Assembly (NCBI RefSeq): GCF_900188405.1
Contig: NZ_FZOF01000026.1
Span: 1 to 64,000 of the forward strand
Direction: 5' to 3'
Source: Actinacidiphila glaucinigra
GTDB taxonomy: Bacteria; Actinomycetota; Actinomycetes; Streptomycetales; Streptomycetaceae
DNA: 64,000 nt
The position numbers were made by a program, and so were the translations under genes. A model generated the notes under the pieces. That model was not told the origin of the DNA and did no database searches. It saw only the letters and a program-made list of their open reading frames with translations. Positions 1 to 8,103 of this stretch are shown piece after piece. The first letter of the stretch is position 1. Each line of letters starts with the position of its first letter.

Positions 1-13
1 ACCTGGCCTGGCG

Positions 14-268
14 CTACTCGAATAGGGCCTCCCCCGTAACGGCACGCATGCGTCGCTGTCCGATGGCCCTTCCGGTCTCGGGCCCTGACGGGTCACCGTG
101 CAGGCCTCCGCACAGGACCACGATCCGGGTGCTCTGCAGCGTGTCCCACATCTGATCGGTCAACCGCGGGCTATCGCAGCCCGGGACTGCGGCCCAATGT
201 AGCTTCTGAATCGATCTACAATGGGACAAATCATCTTTACTTTGGAAGAACTCCGTGCTCGTAGTCAT
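14..268 (-). CDS. Small hypothetical protein (84 aa)
   Basis: I do not recognise this protein. It starts at ATG (complement of 266-268) with a GGGAG-like ribosome site a few bases upstream, and that ATG overlaps the stop of another short frame on the same strand (265-468), which suggests coupling or a frameshifted longer gene. The first 25 codons are unusually AT-rich for this genome (FFQSKDD, then HCRSIQKLH), a hint of transferred or non-selected DNA. There are no membrane segments and no obvious motif. Confidence 0.35.
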   Translation of the reverse strand: MTTSTEFFQSKDDLSHCRSIQKLHWAAVPGCDSPRLTDQMWDTLQSTRIVVLCGGLHGDPSGPETGRAIGQRRMRAVTGEALFE

Positions 269-421
269 CTAGGTCTCCCGAGCCTCCGGCTGATCGGTCG
301 GCTGCATGCCAAGAGCTGCAGCGTTTCCCCGACCTGATCCCTACCGCGGGGTGACAGCAGGCTGACTACGAGGATCCTGTCGAGATCGCCACCAAGGACT
401 GTGACCTTGTGGATCTGCCTG

Positions 422-868
422 TCAGCGGTGACTGCGAGGACAAGGCCGGACCCGCAACGTGCATTCATCCTTCTGAGGGATCAGGTCGATGTCGCCCTGT
501 GCGCTGCGGAGATCGTCGACAGGCTGTCTGCAGAGGCCTACGCCCTGGTCCTGCTCCCAGATCCCTCGGCTGCGGCCCATGAGTTCCTGGGCTGGAACGC
601 TCTCAGGCTTCTCTGCGGTGCAGCAAGTGAGGCTCTGGGCCGCATTCAGCAGCAGAGGTGCGAGCAAGTCGGCGTCGGTAAGCTCCGCGGGCCCGCTGCC
701 GGCCTGGTACCGGTCGTACACCGGGTAGGCGTAAGGACTGTGTTCTCTACCGCGACGACTGGCAGTATCCCGGTTGACCGCTTCGTCGAAGTACTCACCG
801 ATCCAGCGTTCGGCCGCATCCATGCTGACGGTGAATGCTCCAACGCGGACAGCGTCCTCCGTCATCAT
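422..868 (-). CDS. Hypothetical protein, possibly a truncated DUF6308-like protein
   Basis: The first 75 residues look like genuine coding sequence: an acidic, aromatic N-terminus (SMDAAERWIGEYFDE), then PYAYPVYDRY and LTDADLLAPLLLN. This pattern reminds me of the DUF6308 family of Streptomyces, which is usually longer and whose function is unknown. After about residue 76 the composition turns Cys/Arg-rich and no longer looks like the family, so I suspect a frameshift near 600-650. A second short frame at 265-468 could hold part of the lost C-terminus. Probably a decaying gene. Confidence 0.4.
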   Translation of the reverse strand: MMTEDAVRVGAFTVSMDAAERWIGEYFDEAVNRDTASRRGREHSPYAYPVYDRYQAGSGPAELTDADLLAPLLLNAAQSLTCCTAEKPESVPAQELMGRSRGIWEQDQGVGLCRQPVDDLRSAQGDIDLIPQKDECTLRVRPCPRSHR

Positions 869-950
869 GCCCCCCCAGCTGCTGCAGGCAGTTCACCCGC
901 GTCTCCCCTGCCACGCAGTGTAGATCGCCGGCGGGACAAGCGGATCAGGC

Positions 951-1090
951 TCAGCTCCCGTGCCGCTCCCGCTCGGCAGGGGTGAGGACAGTGTCGGCCA
1001 GGCAGGCCAGGCAGGCCAGGTAGGCCAGGTAGGCGCGCGGCTACAGACCCTCGGCGACAGCGATGCCCGACAGCCGATCCCACCCGGCGC
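951..1090 (-). pseudogene. Remnant of an antitoxin-like gene (paralogue of the one at 47.4 kb)
   Basis: Read on the minus strand, this stretch encodes WDRLSGIAVAEGL, a stop, then PRAYLAYLACLACLAD and TVLTPAERERHGS before another stop. It is a clear relative of the protein encoded at 47443-47690 (RDRLTHIAAAEGLSLRAYLA, then RLADTLLTPAERAER). The Ser codon of the conserved GLSLRAYLA has become TAG, the 3-residue unit YLA/CLA is expanded by a 9-bp tandem repeat, and the C-terminal third is missing. It is therefore a dead copy of a short helical antitoxin-type protein. Confidence 0.6.
996..1031. repeat. 9-bp tandem repeat, four copies
   Basis: Four units of GGCCAGG(C/T)A follow each other exactly. 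Two carry C and two carry T at position 8. Each unit adds three in-frame codons (YLA or CLA on the minus strand) to the decayed antitoxin gene, so the repeat expanded inside a former coding region without shifting its frame. Confidence 0.9.
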
Positions 1091-1706
1091 GTGCCCCGGG
1101 AGCTTGCGGTACCACCGCTCCCACGCCCGGACTACCACTGACGCCGTCGAGCCGCGTTGGCTCGGGATCATAGCCGTCCGAGCGACAGGCCCGGCGATCA
1201 AGCAAAGTACGGGTCTGCAGCGCGAAGGCAGCCACAACCCGCGGCCGGCCGCAGGGCGGGCTCTGGCCGGTCGCATGTGGCACAGCGAGCGCCAGCACGG
1301 CCGAGGATCTGGGCCGTCCCCAGGCGGCGATCCACAAAAACACCCACATCCCGGCGGCGTACCGGCTCTATGGCCGCAACCCCGCCCTGCGCGCCGAACC
1401 CCGGTCGGCAAAGACGGGGAGCGAACTCGAGATCGCCTCCATGAGCGACGACACGACCCGACACCTACAGGAAGTGGAAATACGAGAATGGTCGCAGCGG
1501 CCGCAGCCGCCCCGATGGACAGGACAAGCCGCTCGCCCGGGCTCTTGCCGACCAAGCGGCGCTGCACACACCAGCCGGCAATCCATGCGCCAGCAAGCAG
1601 GACAAAGCAGTGGCGCGTCGTTCCCTGGCCCACCTGGGGGCCTGTGGCGGGGGGATTCTCGGCTGCGGTGGTGGGCCAGGTGGGGCTAGCGTGGCGGTTT
1701 TGCTGA
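1091..1706. other. No intact gene recognised
   Basis: Long frames exist on both strands, but their composition (Pro/Arg/Gly runs) is that of non-coding high-GC DNA and I see no family motif. It lies between the antitoxin remnant and the ATP-grasp gene. Confidence 0.5.
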
Positions 1707-2495
1707 GTGCGGGAGGGATTCGCGGTGCTGGTCATGCCTGGGCAGTGGACGTCGACGATGGAACTGTTGGCCGTCGAGGCGGCGGGCCGAGGGATGGCGG
1801 TCAGGGCGGCGGAGGAGCCCGGCCTGGCAGGCCCTGCGTACTGGTACGGCGGACCGGTCGCGGGTGCGCGGCTGGCAGGCCGGCTCGGGTTCGCGTTGCT
1901 GGAGCCGACAGACGGCTGGCTCGGGGAGTTGCCGGAAGAGTTCACCGGCCGCCAGGTACGGGCGGGAACCATCGCCGACGCATGGGCGATCGATCAGCCG
2001 ACATTCATCAAGCCGCCCCGCGACAAGTCCTTCCCGGCCGACATCTACTCCGACGGCTCCCGGCTGCCCTCCAACCTGGACCCGGCAACACCGGTGCTGC
2101 TGTCCGACGTGGTGACCTTCGCGGCCGAGTACCGGCTGTTCCTGCTCGACGGCCAGATCGCCACGGCGAGCCGGTACGCAGTGTTCGGCCGGCTCGACCC
2201 CCGCCCGCTCGGTACGGACCGCGCGGACTGGGCCACCGCCGCGCAGATCACGGAGTTCACCGACCGGCTGGCCGCCGTAGCCGGGCACACGCTGCCGAGT
2301 GCCGTCGTCGTGGACGTCGGGCAACTGCTGGACCCGTACCGCCCGGGCCACCGCTGGGCCGTGGTGGAGGCCAACATGGCATGGTTCTCGCATGCCTACG
2401 CCGCCGACCCCGCACGGGTACTAGACGTGATCCTGCGGGCCGCGGGGCCACGCGAACACACGCAGCCGCGCGATCTGGCGTTCGAACGGCACTGA
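1707..2495 (+). CDS. ATP-grasp domain protein (DUF4343-like)
   Basis: This 262-residue protein has the layout of a compact ATP-grasp enzyme. An N-terminal Rossmann-like part is followed by FIKPP (residues 100-104, the ATP-binding lysine strand), EYRLFLLDG (141-149), VVDVGQL (201-207) and the metal-binding end VVEANMAWFS (219-228), which corresponds to the E/N cluster of ATP-grasp ligases. ATP-grasp enzymes join a carboxylate to an amine or alcohol via an acyl phosphate; the substrate here is unknown. The GTG start at 1707 was chosen for reach; a GTG near 1725 or ATG at 1734 is possible. No partner genes are adjacent. It is distinct from the RiPP ATP-grasp at 12.4 kb. Confidence 0.75.
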   Translation: MREGFAVLVMPGQWTSTMELLAVEAAGRGMAVRAAEEPGLAGPAYWYGGPVAGARLAGRLGFALLEPTDGWLGELPEEFTGRQVRAGTIADAWAIDQPTFIKPPRDKSFPADIYSDGSRLPSNLDPATPVLLSDVVTFAAEYRLFLLDGQIATASRYAVFGRLDPRPLGTDRADWATAAQITEFTDRLAAVAGHTLPSAVVVDVGQLLDPYRPGHRWAVVEANMAWFSHAYAADPARVLDVILRAAGPREHTQPRDLAFERH

Positions 2496-3027
2496 TCCAC
2501 GCTGCGCGAACTCGGCTCCCCGGCAGCCGGCCTGGCCCGGCCACACTCCAGGAACTGACGCTTCCAACTCAGTCAAGATCACCTGTCAATCGATCAAGAT
2601 CGCGTGACAGACGACAGCAACTGCTTGACACGTTTGAGCAGCTGCCAGAAGAAGTCGGCGCCACCAGGCGGGCGCGCTCTGCGGATACGTTCGCGGCGCG
2701 GGTACCGCCAGTCCGCTTGAGCGGATCCATGTCCTCTATCCGGCGGACGACGGCATCATCGGTGGCGGTGGCCCCTCTCTCTGTCAGAAGCGTGATGACA
2801 GCTTGCCTGCCTCTCACCAGCCGCCCCCGTGAGCTGGTGGGGCCGTGCCGTGGCCACGGGCACGCCGCCGTCCTGCCGGCTGCCGGCTGCCGGCTGCCGG
2901 CTGGGAGCGGCGACGGCAGGAGGGATATGGCAGGTCCCTGTGATGGCAGGGGGCCTGGTGTGGCGGGCAGGCCAAATTTCCTGCCAGGGTTTTGGGGTCG
3001 CGCTGGAGAGGCAGCCTCGCCGACTTC
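2496..3027. other. Gap with a 7-bp tandem repeat
   Basis: No gene is recognised. At 2874-2901 the unit TGCCGGC is repeated four times exactly. Around 2580-2630 the sequence is locally less GC-rich, with the near-repeats GTCAAGATCACCTGTCAA and GATCAAGATCGCGTGACAG, which could be an old recombination scar; I cannot assign it. Confidence 0.5.
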
Positions 3028-3043
3028 GGTAACAGCTGTTACC
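3028..3043. promoter_or_regulatory. Perfect 16-bp palindrome, probable antitoxin operator
   Basis: GGTAACAGCTGTTACC is a perfect palindrome ending 8 bp before the ATG of the RHH antitoxin gene. Autoregulation by an antitoxin (or antitoxin-toxin complex) on a palindrome covering its promoter is the standard arrangement, so this is the likely binding site. Confidence 0.7.
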
Positions 3044-3051
3044 ATGCGGGT

Positions 3052-3288
3052 ATGGCCAAGACACAACTCGGAGCGCGCGTCGACGACGAGGTCGCGGAGA
3101 TCGCCCGGAAGCGAGCGGCGGACCGCGGGCTGTCAGTCGGGGACTACCTGTCCCAGCTCGTCCTGGAAGACGCGAGCGGCCTGCGGGCCCGCGCCATGGG
3201 CGCGGCCGAGCGGTTCCTCGCCGAGCACCAGGAGCTCTTCGACGAGGCTGAGCAGGGCCAGGACGGGGCGGGGGCGCACGCCGCCTAA
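3052..3288 (+). CDS. Ribbon-helix-helix type antitoxin
   Basis: This is a 78-residue protein starting MAKTQLGARVDDEVAE, with the basic/hydrophobic N-terminal strand and the helices ARKRAADRGLSVGDYLSQLV expected of an RHH (MetJ/Arc) DNA-binding fold. The acidic tail (AEHQELFDEAEQGQ) is the likely toxin-binding part. ATG 3052 was preferred over an upstream GTG at 2992 because the conserved fold starts there and the operator palindrome lies directly before it. The stop (TAA 3286-3288) overlaps the toxin start by one base. It should neutralise the downstream Doc-like protein and repress its own promoter. Confidence 0.75.
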   Translation: MAKTQLGARVDDEVAEIARKRAADRGLSVGDYLSQLVLEDASGLRARAMGAAERFLAEHQELFDEAEQGQDGAGAHAA

Positions 3289-3662
3289 TGGAACTGCACA
3301 TCGACGTCCCCTGGATCCTGCAGGTGGCCGAGCTTGCCGGAGCCGGCGATCCGGCGCCCGACGACTACGGCGTGCCGGTCGCGGCGTGCGCGCGGCATCA
3401 GGCCGAGCTGCTGGAGCAGCCGGTCTATGACGGGCCGTACGCGCGGGCTGCGGCGCTGGTGCACACCCTGGGCCGATGCCGGTGGCTGGAGCGGTCCAAC
3501 CTTGCGGTCGCAGCCGCCACAGGAGTCATGTACCTCGAGGCGTCAGGGGTCTCCGTCAAACCGTCCCGCCAGGACGCCACCGCCCTGCGCGACCTTCTCC
3601 TGGACCCTGCCTGCACCGCGCCGAGGATTGCCGCCGTGCTGCGGACCTGGCCGTCAACCTGA
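3288..3662 (+). CDS. Doc/Fic-like toxin component
   Basis: This 124-residue protein resembles the short Streptomyces proteins annotated as the toxin of fic-type toxin-antitoxin pairs: MELHIDVPWILQVAE at the start, ARHQAELLEQPVYDGPYARA (helices shared with phage P1 Doc), then ALVHTLGRCRWLERSNLAVA. In Doc this last region holds the HPFxxGNKR-type AMP/phosphotransfer motif, but here it reads RWLERSN without the catalytic His. Either this subfamily works differently or it is an inactive relative. It is coupled to the antitoxin by a TAATG overlap. No transmembrane segment or signal peptide. Confidence 0.65.
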   Translation: MELHIDVPWILQVAELAGAGDPAPDDYGVPVAACARHQAELLEQPVYDGPYARAAALVHTLGRCRWLERSNLAVAAATGVMYLEASGVSVKPSRQDATALRDLLLDPACTAPRIAAVLRTWPST

Positions 3663-3756
3663 TCATCATTGGTCCGGTGTCATCGAACATTGACCGGATC
3701 CCATTGACGTTTGACCAGCCACGCTGAACCTGCCCATGACTCACTGGCGGTCCAGG

Positions 3757-4026
3757 TCAGCTGACCCAGTCATGCCACCGGGAGTGGGGTTTCTCGCAGG
3801 CGCCAGAGTCGTAGGCATCCCGGTAGGCCTTGGCTCGGAGTTCCTCGACGGTCGTCGCTTTCCCGTCCGGCCCCCTGACGTGGCCGCCACGCTCCACGTA
3901 GCCGAACGAGACAGCACAGTCGGGGCGCACGGTCCCAATGGCATACCAACCGAGCGTTCCTGCCGCCACCATGGCGCAGATACCAAGGACAACCCAACGC
4001 GGATTCCGAGCCATGCGCCGCATCAC
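3757..4026 (-). CDS. Small membrane-anchored protein of unknown function
   Basis: This 89-residue protein has a basic N-terminus (MMRRMARNPR) and one hydrophobic segment (WVVLGICAMVAAGTLGWYAIG, about residues 11-31). A short polar domain follows, with two Cys (in RPDCAV and SGACEK) that could form a disulfide outside the membrane. The end, KAYRDAYDSGACEKPHSRWHDW, looks evolutionarily constrained. ATG 4014 (MARNPRW) is an alternative start. Function unknown. Confidence 0.6.
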   Translation of the reverse strand: MMRRMARNPRWVVLGICAMVAAGTLGWYAIGTVRPDCAVSFGYVERGGHVRGPDGKATTVEELRAKAYRDAYDSGACEKPHSRWHDWVS

Positions 4027-4187
4027 GAGCGGATCCTACTCTGCGCCGGCCCGTCGAAATTCGATGACGCCGGACAACCATTGACGAGTCAGGTGCCGCC
4101 GCCGCTCTGGCGCGGTCCATCGTGTGGTCATGGCGCGCCTTCCCTCGTGGAACGCGCGAGGCGACGGGAGCGGGCACGGTCATCTCA

Positions 4188-4398
4188 ATGGACGACTACC
4201 TGGGCCTCCAACCTCGCCGCCGCCCGCCAGTACGCCGAGCGCGGGGGGCACCTTGATGTACCGCGGTCTCATGTCGAGACCATCGACGGCACCGCCCACA
4301 CCCTCGGCATCTTCATCGCCAACCAACGCGCCCGACGTGCCGGTCTCGCCCCCGAACGCGTTGCAGAACTCACCGCACTCGGCATGCGCTGGGGCTGA
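4188..4398 (+). pseudogene. C-terminal remnant of a helicase with helicase-associated (HA) repeats
   Basis: The frame ending at TGA 4396-4398 encodes WASNLAAARQYAERGGHLDV, then PRSHV and, further on, IFIANQRARRAGLAPERVAELTALGMRWG. This is one and a half helicase-associated domains, which occur as tandem repeats at the C-terminus of large Streptomyces DEAD-type helicases, often near linear chromosome ends. There is no helicase core upstream, so only the tail survives. Confidence 0.6.
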
Positions 4399-4453
4399 GT
4401 AACAGCACACAACCACGGCAGTGTCGTGGCAGACGCCTCAGGTTGCTGTGCCG

Positions 4454-4957
4454 TCAAATCCCAGGTAGGAGGCCCCCGAACACGGCGCGATCGTAGAGGC
4501 GCTGGTGCCACTCGTTGACGTCCGGCCCAGGTGCAGTAGTCAGGAGGGGGTTAGGACCCGTCTCGATGAGGTGCAGGAGAGTCCAGGCAACGCCGTAGCA
4601 GTCGTCCGGACCGAAGCAGGAGACGAGGGCCTTCGCTTCCTCTCTGGTGACCGGCCTGGCGATCGCGCCGAGCTGCTGGTCACGCCTGTCGACCTCTCCT
4701 TCGCTCGCCTCCCAGCCAGGAAGCGTGCCGTCGGCGACGAACGCCTGCACTTCGGGTCTCATGGCCAAATGATCGCCTGCCTTCGTCACCGCGAGCAAGG
4801 GATCTTCACTGGTCCAGATGCCGCCGAGCGACGGGAACACAGATGACGCTTCGTAGCGGGTCAGGGAGGCCCGAGGTCGGTGCTGCATCACCCGCCCGAG
4901 CAACCCACGACGATCGACGAAACGTCGAAAGTCGAGCTGGAGGAACGAGAAATCCAT
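4454..4957 (-). CDS. Hypothetical cytoplasmic protein (167 aa)
   Basis: I chose the start MDFSFLQLDFRRFVDR (ATG, complement of 4955-4957); the frame is open upstream, but that part has non-coding composition. The protein has no signal or membrane segment. A recognisable part is the helical C-terminal stretch CYGVAWTLLHLIETGPNPLL, then NEWHQRLYDRAVF, seen in many short Streptomyces proteins of unknown function. It may be an immunity-type or adaptor protein; I cannot say more. It is divergent from the secreted protein at 5145. Confidence 0.6.
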   Translation of the reverse strand: MDFSFLQLDFRRFVDRRGLLGRVMQHRPRASLTRYEASSVFPSLGGIWTSEDPLLAVTKAGDHLAMRPEVQAFVADGTLPGWEASEGEVDRRDQQLGAIARPVTREEAKALVSCFGPDDCYGVAWTLLHLIETGPNPLLTTAPGPDVNEWHQRLYDRAVFGGLLPGI

Positions 4958-5144
4958 GGTCAGCACCTTGCACCTGCGGCAAGCGCAGCGCCGGAGGTCG
5001 CGCCGACTCCCGAGAGCCGACCCGTCGACAGCGGCTGAATCTGACTCTTCTCCAACCGATCGTGTCCACGACATAATGCCGCCTGATCTTCGAAGTGCCG
5101 GCGGGGAACGGGAGCGCCGGAGACGAATCGAGAGGGGAACGCGC

Positions 5145-5549
5145 ATGTCAGCACGTCGGATCCTTGCAACCCTGGCGGCCGCGGTTCTGGCGGCTGGTGG
5201 GCTCACTGCCATGACCACCACGCCAGCCAGCGCAGCAACCTGCCTGGGTACTGCCAGGAGCATGAGTCCCGTCGACAACGGGAACGAGTACGTGTGGCCC
5301 GCATCCGGATACGCCTACGCCACGTCCAACTGCAACGACATCAACGTCAAGCCGTCCATCGCAGCCGGCGGCGGTTTCGACTTCGTGCCCGTGCGCACCT
5401 GCTTCTACCCCACGAGCGGCAGCTCCTACTGCAATGCCTACCGCGACATCACGGTCGGAACCTGGGGTCTGGCAGCCACCGACGTCAAGGACGGCACCAG
5501 ATTCATAGTGCAATTCCAGTTCAGCACCAAGGGATCGATCGCCTACTGA
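5145..5549 (+). CDS. Small secreted protein with four cysteines
   Basis: This 134-residue protein begins with a classic Sec signal peptide: MSARRILATLAAAVLAAGGL, ending at an Ala-Ser-Ala type cleavage site near residue 31 (PASAATC). The mature part of about 100 residues has four Cys, probably two disulfides (ATC, SNC, RTC, SYC), and a beta-rich pattern (FDFVPVRTCFYP, GTRFIVQFQF). The ATG at 5145 has a strong ribosome site (GAGAGGGGAAC). Many Streptomyces export small disulfide-bonded proteins of this sort, including inhibitors; no specific function can be assigned. Confidence 0.7.
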   Translation: MSARRILATLAAAVLAAGGLTAMTTTPASAATCLGTARSMSPVDNGNEYVWPASGYAYATSNCNDINVKPSIAAGGGFDFVPVRTCFYPTSGSSYCNAYRDITVGTWGLAATDVKDGTRFIVQFQFSTKGSIAY

Positions 5550-5764
5550 CCTGACTCGTGCTGCCTCCACGAGAGGCTCCGGCGCATCACACGCGCTGGA
5601 GCCCTTCGCCCAAGCTGCCGGTCTGCACGACGTTGATACCGGCTTTCGCCACTCGCGTCACAAGTAACCGGCGGAGGAGATCAGCGACTTGTCCCTGATC
5701 AAGCCGAGTCCTCACTGACTGACGTCACGGTGGCGATCAGCAACGGACAATCACACGCAGACCA

Positions 5765-6162
5765 TCAGGCCGCATAGACGGGTGGGAGGGTCTGGGTGAT
5801 CAGGCGCAGGCGGGCGTCGTCAGTGGAGCCGGGGGCGGCGGTGAAGCCGAGGCGGGCCCGGGTGTCGATGACGATACCGCCGGTGGTGGCCGCGGCCTGC
5901 CGGGCGCGGGCGCGGACCTGCGGCTGCCAGCGCTGTGTCACTTCGCGTTCCAGCCAGGCGGCGAGGTCCGCGCGGGGCTGCTTGAGCGGCCCCGGTCGTA
6001 GCGCTCCACGGTCCGCCGCGAGATGCCGAGCGCCTCGGCGGCGGCGTGGGGGCCCTTGAGGGCTTTGACCAGGTAGCGCATGCGCGCCTGGGCGGACTTC
6101 GGGATCGGGCGGGTGAACACGCCCTGCACAGCCCTGTCGAGGCCGTCCTGGAGCATTCCCAT
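5765..6162 (-). pseudogene. tpg: Frameshifted, truncated telomere terminal protein gene (tpg)
   Basis: From ATG 6162 (site GAGAAGGGG upstream) the product reads MGMLQDGLDRAVQGVFTRPI, then PKSAQARMRYLVKALKG and AALGISRRTVERYDRG. This matches the N-terminus of Streptomyces Tpg, the protein that caps linear replicon ends. A one-base loss in GACCGGGGCCGCTCAAG then shifts the frame. In the other frame the family continues (RLKQPRADLAAWLEREVTQR, WQPQVRARARQAAATTGG, IVIDTRARLGFTAAPGSTDD) and stops early at PPVYAA, some 50 residues short of usual Tpg. The HTH survives but the gene is dead unless the shift is a sequencing error. No tap gene is next to it. Confidence 0.8.
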
Positions 6163-6305
6163 CGGCCGGTCCCCTTCTCTACCGCACGGCATCGATCACC
6201 TGCGCGGGCCACAGGCGGGCCTCAGACGCCAGCATTGGCCTTCCAAAGGACCGAGGCTGGCGGCGGTCTCGTCCACACTGTCGTGGAGCACTGCTTGCCA
6301 TGCGG

Positions 6306-6806
6306 TCACGGCCAGATGTCATGCGTGACCGTAAGCTTCGCGAACGCCTCATCATCCGAGTGGAACTCGGTGTTGTGTACGGTCATTTCCCAGGTCATGG
6401 ACCCTCGACCGGACTTGAGGTTCCGGGCAGCGAAGTCCGAGCGGCCTTCGTCATCCGTGCTGAGGCAGCTCGTCCCCTCGTACAGGGTCAGCCACGGGGA
6501 TAGCTGGACCTCGCCGGAGGTCAGCAGATCCGCATGGATACGCAGAACACCCCGGGCTTCCTCGCCGGCACACAACTCGAACTTTTTTTCAGCGTGTCGC
6601 TTGCTGTTCGTCAGGTTGAGTGTCGAGTGGAGAGTTGTGTTCTCCTCATGGCTTTTTTCCGTCAGGAAATCGCAGCAGGCGTAGGTTCTCATCGTTGCTG
6701 TGAGCTTGACGATGTGCGTTGTTTCGAGGGCGGCAGCGGGCGGTGACGTGACAGTGAAAGGAACGGCGGCCAGCAGAGCCGCCGCTGTAACATATCCAAG
6801 CTTCAT
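6306..6806 (-). CDS. Secreted protein of unknown function (166 aa)
   Basis: This is an exported protein: MKLGYVTAAALLAAVPFTV is a Sec signal ending near PPAAALE (residue 27). The mature part is polar with Cys at CC (in YACCDF), in LCAGEE and in TSCLST, and beta-strand patterns (WEMTVHNTEFH, FAKLTVTHDI). The gene is markedly less GC-rich than its neighbours, e.g. in the part encoding SEKSHEENTT-like residues, which suggests recent transfer. It lies directly upstream of the tpg remnant, on the same strand, where a tap gene would be expected. Confidence 0.65.
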   Translation of the reverse strand: MKLGYVTAAALLAAVPFTVTSPPAAALETTHIVKLTATMRTYACCDFLTEKSHEENTTLHSTLNLTNSKRHAEKKFELCAGEEARGVLRIHADLLTSGEVQLSPWLTLYEGTSCLSTDDEGRSDFAARNLKSGRGSMTWEMTVHNTEFHSDDEAFAKLTVTHDIWP

Positions 6807-6962
6807 GTTCGGACCTCGCGGGAATCAGAGCCCGGCTCAATGGGCGGGCGCCGCGTCGCGGACGAGAGCTTCGAAATGGCCCCGTATCACCAGAGTCTCA
6901 CCGCGGCAAAGCCGCTGCATCTCGGCACGGCGGTTCAGTGGCGGTCAAGGCTCTACGGGTAG

Positions 6963-7145
6963 TTGAACGAGGTACGGGCAGACCTGCGACGCAGTACCCG
7001 CCCAGCAGCGGCGTCCGAATATCGCCGAAAACCCGGAGCGGTCGCTGTCCTGGCCCGCGCCCAGCAGGACGCACTCTGGAGCCGGCAGCAGATTGCCAAC
7101 CAGTTCCGTTCCCTCCTGCGCGAGTATTACCCGGCCGCCCCGGCT
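6963..7145 (+). pseudogene. IS110-family transposase fragment
   Basis: The frame encodes GAVAVLARAQQDALWSRQQI, then ANQFRSLLREYYPAAP. This is the middle helix region between the DEDD domain and the C-terminal Ser-containing domain of IS110 transposases. Only some 60 codons remain; neither end of the element is visible. It abuts the 3' end of the gene on the other strand, whose C-terminus it may have replaced. Confidence 0.75.
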
Positions 7146-7180
7146 CGTGTCGTGGACGTGCCGTCTTCGGTTCCGGAAAG

Positions 7181-8020
7181 TCACCTTCGGGACCTCGAAC
7201 CGCGGTGTGTGCTGGAGGTCGCAGTGCCACCGCCGGGTTCGTACACGCTGGGTTCCGCGTCCGGGGTCACCTCCGCTAGCGCCTGGAGCTCCAGAGCGGC
7301 CCAGCTCCCGGAACCCGCGCCGTACTCGCTGGCGCCAACGGTAAGCAGCGCCTCCACAGGGCCACCGCACTCGCCGCAGTACAGCTCGTCGGTGCCCGCC
7401 GGGTCACGGAAGGTGAACTCCGCCGGCCAGCCGCCCGCCTTCCATCCCGGTGCGACGGACAGCTCCCATTGGTACTTCAGCGATGTGGCCTCCGACCAGG
7501 CCATGACGCGCTCACTGAGCTCCTCGCCCAGAACATACAGCGGCGGGAACTCCCGTATCTCCTCCGGCTGCAGTACGCACGGCCGGGGTACATGTTCGTC
7601 CCAGTCCACGAACTCCAGCGCCGGCGGCTCGTCCAGCACATCCCGCACCTCGCTCGCCACCCGCCACCGCAACTGCACCGCCGGCCAGCACCCTTCGAGG
7701 TCCGGCACCGGCAGCCACAGCACCTGAAGCACGTCCGTCCCCTCCGGGAAGGGCAGACCGGGCACATCCCGGGCATATAGCTGCGTGATCGGGATCAGTG
7801 GCTCACGTCCCGACGCGGTCACATCCCCCGGCTCCAACGGTCGGGATGAAAATCCGTCAGCATCAGGCAACGGCCTCAAGTCCTGACCAGCCAATACCGC
7901 CCGGCAGGCGACGACCAATGGATTGACGCGCCCCGCCCTGCACCCCTTCACCCCCGCGCAAGCACGTGATGGGCACTCAATCTGGAACGATCGGTCCTTC
8001 CAAATTTTAGGCTCGCCCAC
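7181..8020 (-). CDS. Hypothetical protein, possibly DUF1963-like, ends altered
   Basis: The central part is well-formed coding sequence: LIPITQLYARDVPGLPFPEG, TDVLQVLWLPVPDLEG, VLQPEEIREFPPLYVLGEEL and a CxxC pair (ELYCGECGGP). It resembles cytoplasmic Streptomyces proteins of the DUF1963/YwqG type, whose function is unknown. The first 60 residues and the last 30 (GGGTATSSTHRGSRSRR) do not look native. The C-terminus meets the IS110 fragment, so the 3' end was probably lost to insertion. Confidence 0.5.
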   Translation of the reverse strand: MGEPKIWKDRSFQIECPSRACAGVKGCRAGRVNPLVVACRAVLAGQDLRPLPDADGFSSRPLEPGDVTASGREPLIPITQLYARDVPGLPFPEGTDVLQVLWLPVPDLEGCWPAVQLRWRVASEVRDVLDEPPALEFVDWDEHVPRPCVLQPEEIREFPPLYVLGEELSERVMAWSEATSLKYQWELSVAPGWKAGGWPAEFTFRDPAGTDELYCGECGGPVEALLTVGASEYGAGSGSWAALELQALAEVTPDAEPSVYEPGGGTATSSTHRGSRSRR

Positions 8021-8103
8021 ACCCTCCGCGCACCTCGGGTGACCTCACCTTCCGGGCGCGACGGAGGGTCATTCTGTAATGATCGGTAAGGAAAATGGGA
8101 AAC

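Noticed and set aside
893..1972. 359-codon minus-strand open frame
   Set aside because: Arg/Pro/Gly-biased translation without motifs; it crosses the antitoxin remnant and the start of the ATP-grasp gene in the wrong frame.
2874..2901. TGCCGGC tandem repeat as an iteron origin
   Set aside because: Only four 7-bp units, no replication gene next to it and no AT-rich segment.
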